Shown: in pieces, positions 15,922 to 24,553 of the stretch
How positions within the stretch are numbered: the stretch's first letter is position 1
Layout of the letters: every line of letters begins with the position of its first letter
Assembly: GCA_965267775.1 (NCBI GenBank)
Contig: OZ254140.1
Location: forward strand, 558,001-622,000
Direction of reading: 5' to 3'
From: Planktophila sp965267775
GTDB taxonomy: Bacteria > Actinomycetota > Actinomycetes > Nanopelagicales > Nanopelagicaceae
Length of the DNA stretch: 64,000 nt
Translations under genes and position numbers: made by a program
Notes under the pieces: generated by a model
Databases searched by the model: none
What the model was told of the DNA's origin: nothing
What the model saw: only the letters and a program-made list of their open reading frames with translations

Positions 15922-18900
15922 ATGAAGAGTCGTTTCCAGTCTTGGTCCTTGGTTCTGACTCTGATGGCGAGTGTCGGGATTGTCCAAATGGGAGCACCTG
16001 CGGCATCGGCGGTGGCATCCAACACCACAACAACTATCTCTGTTTCAGACCTCTCTCCATCAATTGGAGATCTCGTAACATTTACAGTCACCGTAACACC
16101 TGCCACTTTCACAAGCGTGATTACAGGAAATATCGTCGTGGCCACAGGTGGTAATACATATAAGAATCTTTGCGCAACATCCGACCTAATCGAAAATCCA
16201 AGCACCCACGTTGTAACAGGCACTTGCACCTGGAAATCTATGAACGGCATTGATTCAATCGTTGCTTATTACAAAGGTGATTCGAGATATAACACTTCCA
16301 ATAGTTCAGCACTTTCGTCATTTTCAGTACTGGGTGTCACTGAATTATGGATTCCAAGAATGACGGTGGGGAGCACGGGAAATACTTTAGAAGCGTGGGT
16401 TAACACGTCAGGTAATGTGGCCTTTAAGGTTGATGGCACGGTCATAAGTGGCTGCGCAAGCAAAGCAGTATCGAATGGCGGAGCAACCTGCTCTTACAAT
16501 TTACCCACACCGACAACGGCATTCGGAGCAACTCATGTATTTTCTGTGGACTTCACACCGACCGGAAAAACACAAGTTATCGATCAATTTAGTAAACCCT
16601 TTACCCCAGATACTTATTACCTTCCCAACGGTGACAATATTTTCCAGTCAACTACATCTAATTTCGTATACGCGACTACAAAGCAACCTTATGTAGATGC
16701 TGGATATATCGAAGTAGATCACATTTTCTATAAGCTCAATCGATCAACAATGGAGGCCATGGCAGTTGGATACGACAAATATGCCGGATTGACCAAGCTC
16801 AACTTTCCGGAAATACTTAATGTGACTGCAGCCGTTGTACCTGGTAAGACTGAGTTTGCAGGGGCATATGCAATTACCGCGATAGGTGCATGGGCATTTC
16901 AGATGGGATTTCAAAGCCAGGCACATACTCTGCTGACCGAGGTAACTTTTCCCTCCACTCTTAAAGTTATTGGCGAGAGATCCTTCTCTGGCCAGTGCGG
17001 AATCACCACTTTGGACTTACCAGATAGCGTTTTGTATGTTGGTCAAACGGCATTTGCGGCTATGAATTCTACGGGAGACATTAACAGACAGGGCTATGCG
17101 GGTTGCACCGGTCCTGCATCGACCGGTCTGGTAAATATCAAATTTGGTGCGGGATTGATAGGCATCGGTCCTCAATTATTCAATGGTGACGGCAATATTC
17201 AGACAATCAGCTTTAGAGGTTCTCCCGCTGAATTGAAATCTTTACACCAGTTCCACCAAAGTAGTTTAGAGATGTGGCAAATCACTCACTATGGGCAAAA
17301 TGCAAACATGTATCCCTTCACTGAACTCACAAATGGTAGTTGCCTTGGAAATGTGAGTTACGCGGGTAATCTTCAAGTGAACGTTCTGGCAACTCAATCA
17401 ATCGCTTGGCAATATTGGGCGCAAGGGTGTTTAACAGGAACTCTCAATGTGCAGGCAACACTTTTTAAGCCGAGTCGACCAGCAGCGCCAACTCTCTCAG
17501 CGGCTACGTATACAACCGCTACCGTAAACTTCACCGCCCCAGTATCGAATGGCGGTGACACAATCACTGCTTACTCAGTCGAATATTCAAGTAACAACTT
17601 CGCAACGTGGGAGACAGCAACTGCTTCACTTGCCTCAGCATCTTCGCCATATGTGATCACAGGCTTGGCACCATCTACTGCGTATCGTGTTCGCATTTCT
17701 GCCAAGAACTCAATTGGCACATCTGTACCGTCACAGGCTTCTGCTCCATTAGTCACCCTAACACCAACAGCTCCCGGAGCGCCGACTGCTACCTCTGTAT
17801 TGCTAGCAACGAATACTTCGGCAACACTTGCATTCACCGCACCTGCAAGCAATGGTGGCGCATCGATTGAGTCCTATACTGCAATTTCTACACCTGATTC
17901 GGTTGTTGCGTATTCAATCGGCAGTAGCAGTGGATCTGCAACCCTTACGGGACTTCGGCCGGGGATTACTTATACATTTACAGTTCGTGCCGGAAATTCT
18001 GCTGGACAATCTATTTCTTCCAATGCAGTAACGCTCAAAATTCCTAAATCTCCAGTTCTCGGTGCATGGGCAAATATCTCTAAGAACAAATCAGATTCCC
18101 CATTTACTTTGACGCCACCTTCGGAGAGCTACACAGCTGCCGGAACATTTGGTTACACCAGTTCAAACTCTGGAATTGTTTCAATTTCGGGCGAAACCGT
18201 CACCATTGTGCAATCGGGAAGTGCTGTCATCACGGCAACTTTCTACCCATCTGACACAGCGACGTATTTGTCTGGCGTCACCAAGACGATGACTATCTCA
18301 GTCAGCGCAGCATCGAATGCGATCACTTTTGGTTCCATTTCATCTCGTGCGGTTAATTCAGGAAGTTTTAATCTGACTGCAACTGCCTTAGGTGGAACGG
18401 TGACCTACTCCTCTGCAACTTCTTCAAGCATCTGTACGGTGACTAACGGGGGAGTGGTCTCGATGTTTGCACCCGGTACATGTGTAATTAAGGCCTCAAC
18501 TCTCGGTAATGCGAATTACGGCGCTGCGACCGATGTGACACAGAACCTTGTAATTACGGCGGCTCCACCGGGAGCTCCAACTCTGACTTCTGTATCTGTG
18601 GGTGGAACTGATGCAGGAGTTTCGACCAGTGGTTATGCAACCTTGCAATTCACGGCCAATACCGAAAATGGCGGCACAATCACTAGCTATGTAATTACCG
18701 CAACGCCAACGACAGGTTCTGCGATTACTAAGACTGTTACAGCTGGAGCTGGAACCCGCACTGAATCGATCACAGCGTTATCACTTGGTGAGGCATACAC
18801 ATTTACTGTGACTGCTTACAACGGTGGAACGACGGGTGGAGGAACATCTGCTGCATCTAACGCAGTAGTGAAGACCCCGGCTGCTAATCCAAATGCACCG

Positions 18901-20706
18901 ACAAATCTTCGGGTCACCAGTGGCAATACAACGCTGACTGCTAATTGGACTCCACCAGTAAGCCTCGGTGGCGGCACATGGGATTCATACCGGGTCTTCA
19001 TCAAGAGAAGTAGTGATGCGTCATTCTCTGAAACCCCGACCTCAGTCATCAACACACAGGCTACGGGTACCTATCAATTCACTGGATTGACCAATGGTGT
19101 TGCATACGATGTAAAGATCTGGGTAAAGACCACGACCTTCACCTCTGAACTTCTATCGAATACAGCTGCGGTCTACTTGATACCTGCGACTAGTCCTTCA
19201 GCCCCACGCCTTGCAATCTCTCAGACAGATTCAACTACCGTGGTCGCTTCTTGGGCATCTAATGGTGACGGTGGATCAGCACTGACTGGCTATACGCTCA
19301 CGCTCTCATCGGGTGCATGTAGCTTCAGCTTCGTTCCAGGAACAACCTCCTATTCATGCGCAGTCACGGGCCTCACTCCAGGAACAACAGTTACAGGATC
19401 ATTGGTTGCCATCAATGGCGTTGGCTCATCGAATGCAACATCGGCATCTGTTAACTACATAACTGCAGTAGGTGCACCAACTTCAGTTGTTGCCTCAAAT
19501 GGTGATGGTCAAGTCACGCTTGCATTCACAATCAATACTGGTGGCGACTCCATCGTGAGCTTCGACTACTCACTTGATGGACTCTCTTATTCACCCCTGA
19601 ATGCAACCGCATCACCAGTGACAATTACAGGTTTGACTAACGATGTCTCCTACAACCTCTACGTTCGTGCAAAGGGCGCAACATATGGTGATGGATCAAG
19701 TTCTGTAGCAATTGCGGTTTTGCCGCATCTCACAGTAGTTGCGATCTCCCAGGTTGCACTTACGCCTTCATATATCAAGGCAGTGAAGCACCCAACTATC
19801 ATTTTGAAGCAGAACACCTATGTTTGCTCCCGAGGTGAGTATCAATTCGCTCGCACAGGCGGTGGCCTTGAAGCCTTCACATCAGAGAGCGCGATCTATA
19901 AGCTCTATATCAACGGCGCTCTTATTGATTCGGCAACAGTCCGATCAAATTCGCACGCCTTCGAAAAGGGCGATTTGGTGCAAGCATCGACAGTCTTTTG
20001 CTCTGTCACGCTCTCACAGGAGAGCGTGACTAACGAGTTCTCTTCATTGAGTAACCCACTCTTCAAGGGTATTGAAAAGAGTAAGAACGAGGCCTACTCG
20101 GTGGCTTCAGAGATTTATCAAATTGCTCGTGATGCCGCCTACCTTCTACGCGTTGAAGGTGATGTAGCAAGTATTGAGACATGGAGAAAATCTATGGAGG
20201 CAGCCCTTGCTCAACGACAATCCGCTGAAGATGTAGCAAATGCAATCTATGTGAAAGTGCTGGAGAAGGAGGGAATCTCGCTCTTCTTTGCTGCACCTGC
20301 TATTAAGAAGCCCGTTGTCACAAAGCCGGTTGAAGTCATCAAAACCCCCGATAAGGGCAATGTGCAGCCCACAAGTGCGATGCGCAAAGTTGGAACCATC
20401 TACTTTGCTAATGGCACCTATTTCATCAACGATGCCTCACGCAGCTCCATTATCGCTATTGCAAGCAAAATCAACCAGGCAGATGCAAAAACGGTATTGA
20501 GTTACGGCCACACAGATTCAACTGGAGGCGTGAATAACATCTTGCTTTCCAAGAATCGATCCAAGGCTGTTGCGGCGCTCTTGCGTGATGCCCTCACTGG
20601 AAAGAAGGTAGTGACTGGTTGGTATGCAGCGACCAAACCTGTCTCCACTGGAACTTCAAAGGCAGATCTAGCAAAGAATCGAAGGGTAGAGATTTATATT
20701 AAGTAG
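15922..20706 (+). CDS. Giant secreted protein: Ig-like, BspA-type LRR, fibronectin III and OmpA-like domains
   Basis: This is a 1594-residue protein with a signal peptide (about 1-30, ending near AASA). Visible modules: an Ig-like domain (about 34-130), a second beta domain (140-215), a BspA-type leucine-rich region with LTEVTFPSTLKVIGERSF repeats (about 270-490), two fibronectin III modules (517-612, 615-707), two Ig-like modules (710-880), four more fibronectin III modules (885-1270), a helical stretch near 1385-1460, and a C-terminal OmpA-like peptidoglycan-binding domain (1490-1594) with GHTDSTGG, LSKNRSKAV and NRRVEIYI. There is no LPxTG. Probably a surface adhesin held non-covalently on peptidoglycan, though that role is inferred. 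ATG preceded by GGAGAG. It is divergent from tetR and the carotenoid operon. Confidence 0.92.
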   Translation: MKSRFQSWSLVLTLMASVGIVQMGAPAASAVASNTTTTISVSDLSPSIGDLVTFTVTVTPATFTSVITGNIVVATGGNTYKNLCATSDLIENPSTHVVTGTCTWKSMNGIDSIVAYYKGDSRYNTSNSSALSSFSVLGVTELWIPRMTVGSTGNTLEAWVNTSGNVAFKVDGTVISGCASKAVSNGGATCSYNLPTPTTAFGATHVFSVDFTPTGKTQVIDQFSKPFTPDTYYLPNGDNIFQSTTSNFVYATTKQPYVDAGYIEVDHIFYKLNRSTMEAMAVGYDKYAGLTKLNFPEILNVTAAVVPGKTEFAGAYAITAIGAWAFQMGFQSQAHTLLTEVTFPSTLKVIGERSFSGQCGITTLDLPDSVLYVGQTAFAAMNSTGDINRQGYAGCTGPASTGLVNIKFGAGLIGIGPQLFNGDGNIQTISFRGSPAELKSLHQFHQSSLEMWQITHYGQNANMYPFTELTNGSCLGNVSYAGNLQVNVLATQSIAWQYWAQGCLTGTLNVQATLFKPSRPAAPTLSAATYTTATVNFTAPVSNGGDTITAYSVEYSSNNFATWETATASLASASSPYVITGLAPSTAYRVRISAKNSIGTSVPSQASAPLVTLTPTAPGAPTATSVLLATNTSATLAFTAPASNGGASIESYTAISTPDSVVAYSIGSSSGSATLTGLRPGITYTFTVRAGNSAGQSISSNAVTLKIPKSPVLGAWANISKNKSDSPFTLTPPSESYTAAGTFGYTSSNSGIVSISGETVTIVQSGSAVITATFYPSDTATYLSGVTKTMTISVSAASNAITFGSISSRAVNSGSFNLTATALGGTVTYSSATSSSICTVTNGGVVSMFAPGTCVIKASTLGNANYGAATDVTQNLVITAAPPGAPTLTSVSVGGTDAGVSTSGYATLQFTANTENGGTITSYVITATPTTGSAITKTVTAGAGTRTESITALSLGEAYTFTVTAYNGGTTGGGTSAASNAVVKTPAANPNAPTNLRVTSGNTTLTANWTPPVSLGGGTWDSYRVFIKRSSDASFSETPTSVINTQATGTYQFTGLTNGVAYDVKIWVKTTTFTSELLSNTAAVYLIPATSPSAPRLAISQTDSTTVVASWASNGDGGSALTGYTLTLSSGACSFSFVPGTTSYSCAVTGLTPGTTVTGSLVAINGVGSSNATSASVNYITAVGAPTSVVASNGDGQVTLAFTINTGGDSIVSFDYSLDGLSYSPLNATASPVTITGLTNDVSYNLYVRAKGATYGDGSSSVAIAVLPHLTVVAISQVALTPSYIKAVKHPTIILKQNTYVCSRGEYQFARTGGGLEAFTSESAIYKLYINGALIDSATVRSNSHAFEKGDLVQASTVFCSVTLSQESVTNEFSSLSNPLFKGIEKSKNEAYSVASEIYQIARDAAYLLRVEGDVASIETWRKSMEAALAQRQSAEDVANAIYVKVLEKEGISLFFAAPAIKKPVVTKPVEVIKTPDKGNVQPTSAMRKVGTIYFANGTYFINDASRSSIIAIASKINQADAKTVLSYGHTDSTGGVNNILLSKNRSKAVAALLRDALTGKKVVTGWYAATKPVSTGTSKADLAKNRRVEIYIK

Positions 20707-20708
20707 AG

Positions 20709-21098
20709 CTACTTTCGATTTTGGATCAGATCCCACTTGTTGCCGTATTTATCTTTAAATACAACAACCTGCCCAAAGCTTTCATTTCGAGGGGTTTCAG
20801 TGAACTCAATACCTCGAACAAGGTAGCCCTCGTAGGTTTCTTGAAAGTTATCGGTATAGAGGAAGAAGCCAACGCGACCTCCAGTTGAGTTTCCGATGGC
20901 AGCCTCTTGCGCTTCGTTCGATGCCTTAGCCAGCAGGATTTTGGCGCCAGCGCTACTGGGTGAGACGACCACCCAACGCTTCTCAGGTGTTAGCTCTGTA
21001 TCTTCAATAAGAGTAAAAGCTAAATCATTTACGTAATGCGCAATCGCTTCGTCGTAATCGGGGACGACGATCGCAATCATTCCAAGTGTGGTTGCCAT
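20709..21098 (-). CDS. VOC (glyoxalase/bleomycin resistance) family protein
   Basis: This is a 129-residue single vicinal-oxygen-chelate domain with the usual beta-alpha-beta-beta-beta halves: MIAIVVPDYDEAIAHYVNDLAFTL in the first and GIEFTETP...VVVFKDKYGNKWDLIQ in the second. Such proteins may be dioxygenases, isomerases or binding proteins, and no specific activity can be assigned. It ends 2 bases after the convergent large secreted gene and its ATG overlaps the stop of the YbaK-like gene by one base, so it is probably co-transcribed with that gene. Confidence 0.88.
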   Translation of the reverse strand: MATTLGMIAIVVPDYDEAIAHYVNDLAFTLIEDTELTPEKRWVVVSPSSAGAKILLAKASNEAQEAAIGNSTGGRVGFFLYTDNFQETYEGYLVRGIEFTETPRNESFGQVVVFKDKYGNKWDLIQNRK

Positions 21099-21586
21099 TA
21101 CTCGCCAACTTTCATCGGAGTCGCGCCAGTTGCAGCAATGAGTTCTGCAAAGTTCGTGGGATAGACGCCGTGGGGATGACCGGCAGCAGCCCAGACAGTC
21201 TCATAATCGTTAAGCGCTTCGTCGATCACAGTGATATCTGGTTTATTCGACCATCCAATAGGGCTGACGCCTCCAATTGAAAAGCCAGAGAACTCCTTAA
21301 CGAAAGTGGCATCAACTCGTCCGAGCTCGCTATAGCCAAGGTTGCGGGCGACCAGGTCGGTATCAACTCGGTGGCGACCGCTTGTAATTATGAGAAGTAC
21401 TTCTTCTTCGGGAGTTTGAAAGATGAGAGATGAAGCTATCTGTCCTATCTCGATGCCAAGGGCAGATGCTGCATCTTGCGCGGTGCGAGCAGATTCTCCG
21501 AGAACGGTGATGGGTCCTGCAATTGCAAGTTCTTGCATCGCAGCAGCCACGCGCTTTACCGCCGACTTTTCGAGGATGTGCTCCAT
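21098..21586 (-). CDS. YbaK/EbsC-family aminoacyl-tRNA deacylase
   Basis: This is a 162-residue protein of the YbaK/ProX family, which hydrolyses mischarged aminoacyl-tRNAs such as Cys- or Ala-tRNAPro. The core segments IASSLIFQT, LLIITSGRHRVDTDLVARNLG and FSIGGVSPIGW are typical. The conserved family lysine in strand 2 is not obvious here (SSLIFQ instead of SxxxK), so the activity may differ. The ATG at 21586 is chosen. The frame is open to 21748, but that part runs through the divergent MFS gene. It is transcribed with the VOC gene. Confidence 0.85.
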   Translation of the reverse strand: MEHILEKSAVKRVAAAMQELAIAGPITVLGESARTAQDAASALGIEIGQIASSLIFQTPEEEVLLIITSGRHRVDTDLVARNLGYSELGRVDATFVKEFSGFSIGGVSPIGWSNKPDITVIDEALNDYETVWAAAGHPHGVYPTNFAELIAATGATPMKVGE

Positions 21587-21617
21587 AAGAGAGAAGGTTA
21601 GGGGATAGGTTTCTCTG

Positions 21618-22814
21618 GTGACTACAGCATTTAAGCGCGGCATGAGAGCACGTAACTCTCTCTGGGCATCCTTCTTCATTATGGGAATCGCCTCGATGGC
21701 ATGGGTAGCGCGAATCCCTGAGATTAAAGATGCGGTGGGGCTGAGCAATGGTGAATTCGGTTTCGTATTCCTAGGTTCAACAGTAGGTGCTGTTCTCGGT
21801 GCACAGATTGCAGGGCGAGCAATTCATACATTTGGCTCTCGACCAGTAATCAATCTCTCTTCATTTCTATTGCCCGCGGGCCTTGTCGCGATGGCGTATT
21901 CAAAGACAGCGCTCGAACTCTTCTTCGCACTTATGTTGATGGGCTTTGGATATGCCCTCACCGATATGTCAGTCAATACTCAAGCTGTCGTTGTAGAAAA
22001 GATTCTTAGCCAGAAATGGATGTCTTCATTTCATGGAATGTGGAGCCTTGGATCTTTCGTTACAACTGTCTTTGGCGGCGTGATGATCTCCTTTCTCACG
22101 CCGAAGGAGAATCTCTTAGCAATCGCTGCAATCTCACTCATCGCCTTTATTCCAGCAAACCTCTATCTCTTAAGCCCAGCCGAAGATGAACATGCAGGTG
22201 ATGGGGCAGAGGTAACAGAGGCGAAGATTCCACTCTTTGGAAAATCTGTTCTTCCATTATGGGCAATCGGACTTGGACTGATTGCAGGAATGGTTGCAGA
22301 GGGTGCTGCAAGTGATTGGGGAGCAATCTTGCTCCGCGACAATATGAATATTTCAAAAGGCATCTACGCATCTGCATTTGCATCATTTGCACTCGCAATG
22401 ATCACAAGCCGTTTCTTGGGAGATAAAGCCCTCGAAAAGTTTGGTGCTCGTAATACCGTTCGATACGGCGGAATTTATGGCGGCGGGGGATGGGCGCTCT
22501 GCCTTGCTATCGCAATTCCATTATCGAACGTTGCAACAATTCCAGCTCTTGTGATTGCCAATATTGGATTTATCTTCGCTGGCCTTGGTATAGGACCAAT
22601 GTTTCCTGCATTTATCCTGGCAGCAAGTCGCCTCAAGGGAATCGCACCAGCAGTGGCAATTTCTCGTGTGGGTGTAATTGGAATTGCCGGCTTCTTTATC
22701 GGTCCAACAGTTACCGGCGTACTTGCTCAAGCAACATCGCTCTCATGGGCGATGGCATATCCAGTAGGAATGATGATCCTTGCAGGTTATATGTCTCGCT
22801 CTATTAACGAGTAG
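21618..22814 (+). CDS. Major facilitator superfamily transporter
   Basis: This is a 398-residue membrane protein with about twelve helices in two six-helix halves and a central loop rich in acidic residues (EDEHAGDGAEVTEAK, about 188-203). The fold and length resemble YbjJ-like and Fuc/Bcr-type MFS carriers, and the substrate is unknown. The GTG at 21618 has GGATAGG at a good distance. An ATG at 21642 (MRARNSLWASFF) directly before the first helix is an alternative. It is divergent from the YbaK gene with 31 bases between, so the promoters must overlap. It converges end to end with the TauE gene. Confidence 0.88.
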   Translation: MTTAFKRGMRARNSLWASFFIMGIASMAWVARIPEIKDAVGLSNGEFGFVFLGSTVGAVLGAQIAGRAIHTFGSRPVINLSSFLLPAGLVAMAYSKTALELFFALMLMGFGYALTDMSVNTQAVVVEKILSQKWMSSFHGMWSLGSFVTTVFGGVMISFLTPKENLLAIAAISLIAFIPANLYLLSPAEDEHAGDGAEVTEAKIPLFGKSVLPLWAIGLGLIAGMVAEGAASDWGAILLRDNMNISKGIYASAFASFALAMITSRFLGDKALEKFGARNTVRYGGIYGGGGWALCLAIAIPLSNVATIPALVIANIGFIFAGLGIGPMFPAFILAASRLKGIAPAVAISRVGVIGIAGFFIGPTVTGVLAQATSLSWAMAYPVGMMILAGYMSRSINE

Positions 22815-23558
22815 CTAAATCCACCACGTCTTTGCAAAGGTGAAGAGAGCCACGCTAAAGAGAAGTACCGAGAAGCCCTTCTTAACGGCAAGCGGTGAAG
22901 CGCCAGAATTCTTACGAGATGCTAGCTGAGCAATATAGATAGCGCTTGTCGCCATCAGCGCGGGAGTCCTCCACTCAACCTGATCCCAGAGTTGATAATG
23001 CCCAATCAGAGCAGTGAGAGAGTTAAGACTGATAATTAAGAGCGAAGTACCTGCTGCCACCTTCTGTGGCGTTCCAAAGAAAAGTACTAAGACCGGAATC
23101 GCCAGAAAGCCGCCACCGATTCCAAATAGCCCTGTCATCGCACCAATGACAAGTGAAACCAGAATGAGTACTGAGACCGGAATTCGTTTATGAGTATCTG
23201 TAAATGGATTTCGAAGCATGGAGATACCTGCGACGGTGAGTACTACTGAAAAGCCAGTTGTAATAAATGATTCTGGAAGCGAGTCAGATATCGATGAGAA
23301 ACCAAGATTTGTAATGAGCCCAATTCCCCAGATGACAAGCGCATCTCGGTAGAGAACCTCCTTGAGTCTCATCTTGGGAACTGCACCAGAGAGTGAGGCG
23401 AGAAAGACAACAGCAAGTGCGGCAGTCGTTGCATGGTGTGGGGTGTAGCCAAAGATGTAGATCAAGATTGGAACCGAGAGCATCGCACCACCTGCTCCAA
23501 CGAATCCCAAGACTGCGCCGATAAATGATCCAGCTAAGAGAGCGCCCAGGATTTCCAT
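22815..23558 (-). CDS. TauE/SafE-family sulfite or anion exporter
   Basis: This is a 247-residue integral membrane protein with about eight helices. The family signature at the start (FIGAVLGFVGAGGAMLSVPILIY) and the repeated version in the second half (MTGLFGIGGGFLAIPVLVL) identify the TauE/SafE fold, which moves sulfite, sulfoacetate or other small anions. The ATG at 23558 has GAGGA 8 bases upstream. A hairpin separates it from the doxX gene, so it probably has its own promoter in the short space 23559-23582 or depends on read-through. The stop is directly beside the MFS stop. Confidence 0.9.
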   Translation of the reverse strand: MEILGALLAGSFIGAVLGFVGAGGAMLSVPILIYIFGYTPHHATTAALAVVFLASLSGAVPKMRLKEVLYRDALVIWGIGLITNLGFSSISDSLPESFITTGFSVVLTVAGISMLRNPFTDTHKRIPVSVLILVSLVIGAMTGLFGIGGGFLAIPVLVLFFGTPQKVAAGTSLLIISLNSLTALIGHYQLWDQVEWRTPALMATSAIYIAQLASRKNSGASPLAVKKGFSVLLFSVALFTFAKTWWI

Positions 23559-23582
23559 AGGTGCATCCTCTCGCGGAAATGG

Positions 23583-23614
23583 CGAAAGCCCCCCGATTTC
23601 TCGAGGGGCTTTCG
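23583..23614 (-). terminator. Hairpin terminator after doxX
   Basis: CGAAAGCCCC (23583-23592) pairs with GGGGCTTTCG (23605-23614), a 10-base-pair stem with a 12-base loop. It lies 15 bases after the doxX stop on the reverse strand. There is no clean T-run on that side, so termination efficiency is uncertain. Confidence 0.65.
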
Positions 23615-23629
23615 TATTGAATTTATCTA

Positions 23630-24049
23630 TTAGCCAAAGAGCGCAAGTGTGCCAACGCTTGGACCGAACTCTGTGACAAAACCACCTGCAACGAGAGCGA
23701 ACAAGATAAGGGCTGCACCACCAAGTGCGATGTCCTTATTAAATGCCATTGTCTCCTGCATCTTTGTATTTGCATCTGTTTCCTTCCAGTACTGGTGGAA
23801 GATAAGAGCTGCAAGAATTACTGTGACAGCGATCAAAAGTGAACCGAGGTCAACCCATGTTCCGAGAACAACGAGGATTCCACCGATGAGGAATGTGAAG
23901 CCTGAGCCGATAACTCCGAGCTTTGCAGCTGGAAGCTTCTTGTACTTTGCATAACCTGTCATTGCTTCAAGATTCTTGAAGTGTGCAAAGCCAGCGCCGA
24001 TCCAGAGAGCGCCAAAGAAGATGCGGCCGATAAGTAGTAGTGCGTTCAA
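23630..24049 (-). CDS. DoxX-family membrane protein
   Basis: This is a 139-residue protein with four hydrophobic helices and the DoxX opening LLIGRIFFGALWIGAGFAHFKN, plus GYAKYKKLPAAK after the first helix. DoxX-like proteins are linked to thiosulfate:quinone oxidoreductase subunits or to redox stress complexes, and the precise role here is open. The start codon is TTG at 24049 with AGGAG 7 bases upstream, a clear case where the ribosome site decides a non-ATG start. Its upstream region contains an 18-base perfect palindrome, pointing to dedicated regulation. A hairpin terminator follows. Confidence 0.88.
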   Translation of the reverse strand: MNALLLIGRIFFGALWIGAGFAHFKNLEAMTGYAKYKKLPAAKLGVIGSGFTFLIGGILVVLGTWVDLGSLLIAVTVILAALIFHQYWKETDANTKMQETMAFNKDIALGGAALILFALVAGGFVTEFGPSVGTLALFG

Positions 24050-24111
24050 TTTATTCTCCTATGAGTCTGACCAGCGATTTCCGCTTGGTACTGAGAAAAG
24101 GGTAAGGGTTG

Positions 24112-24129
24112 TAGTTGAACTTTCAACTA
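24112..24129. promoter_or_regulatory. 18-base palindrome upstream of doxX
   Basis: TAGTTGAA-CT-TTCAACTA is a perfect palindrome between doxX and the SOS unit. On the reverse strand TTGACG (24152-24147) lies upstream, so the palindrome falls at the -10 or start region of doxX. A second, shorter inverted repeat GCGTG-CAA-CACGC lies at 24136-24148. The form suits a dimeric regulator such as a MarR-type redox repressor, but no regulator gene is adjacent. Confidence 0.5.
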
Positions 24130-24203
24130 ATTTGAGCGTGCAACACGCCGTCAACCCTCAAGGGGAAGTCGAGCGTTGCCCTTGTCGGTGGGGTGGGCTA
24201 TTT

Positions 24204-24221
24204 TTCGAACATCTGTTCGAA
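24204..24221. promoter_or_regulatory. LexA-binding SOS box
   Basis: TTCGAAC-ATCT-GTTCGAA is a perfect 18-base palindrome containing the actinobacterial/Bacillus SOS consensus CGAAC-N4-GTTCG. It lies 39 bases before the first gene of the DUF6504-dnaE2-dinB unit, so LexA would repress this unit until DNA damage. Confidence 0.9.
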
Positions 24222-24260
24222 TAGCAATATCTATACCTACCTTAAGAAGAGGAGCCTCAC

Positions 24261-24539
24261 GTGGCGAGCGAAGTCATCCCCGCAGGAGAAGTCCTTATTG
24301 ATGGACCTACTACTCCTATCGAATTCACATTCCGCGGAAAGCGTTTTCGCATCCATGCAGTTCTCTCGCGCTGGTGCGAGAGCGGTGGATGGTGGAACCG
24401 TGTCAGCGATGGAAAGTATCGCCCCGATGATCAAGCGCGCGCCTTGTGGCGAGTAGAGGCTGCGCCGATTGGTGCGCTGACAACATTTCAACTCGAACGT
24501 GATGAGTCAACGGGGCAGTGGATCGTCACAACGATTTAA
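24261..24539 (+). CDS. DUF6504-family small protein, first gene of SOS unit
   Basis: This is a 92-residue soluble protein with no known activity. The sequence has a compact beta-rich core with RGKRFRIHAVLSRWCESGGWW and WRVEAAPIGALTTFQLERD. Proteins of this type are commonly found next to actinobacterial mutasome genes (imuA, imuB, dnaE2). The start is GTG at 24261 with AGAGGAG about 6 bases upstream. It is preceded by a perfect SOS box and followed by dnaE2 after 14 bases, so it is probably co-induced by DNA damage. A role as accessory factor of the translesion polymerase is only a guess from position. Confidence 0.8.
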   Translation: MASEVIPAGEVLIDGPTTPIEFTFRGKRFRIHAVLSRWCESGGWWNRVSDGKYRPDDQARALWRVEAAPIGALTTFQLERDESTGQWIVTTI

Positions 24540-24553
24540 CTCGTTAACTTCTT

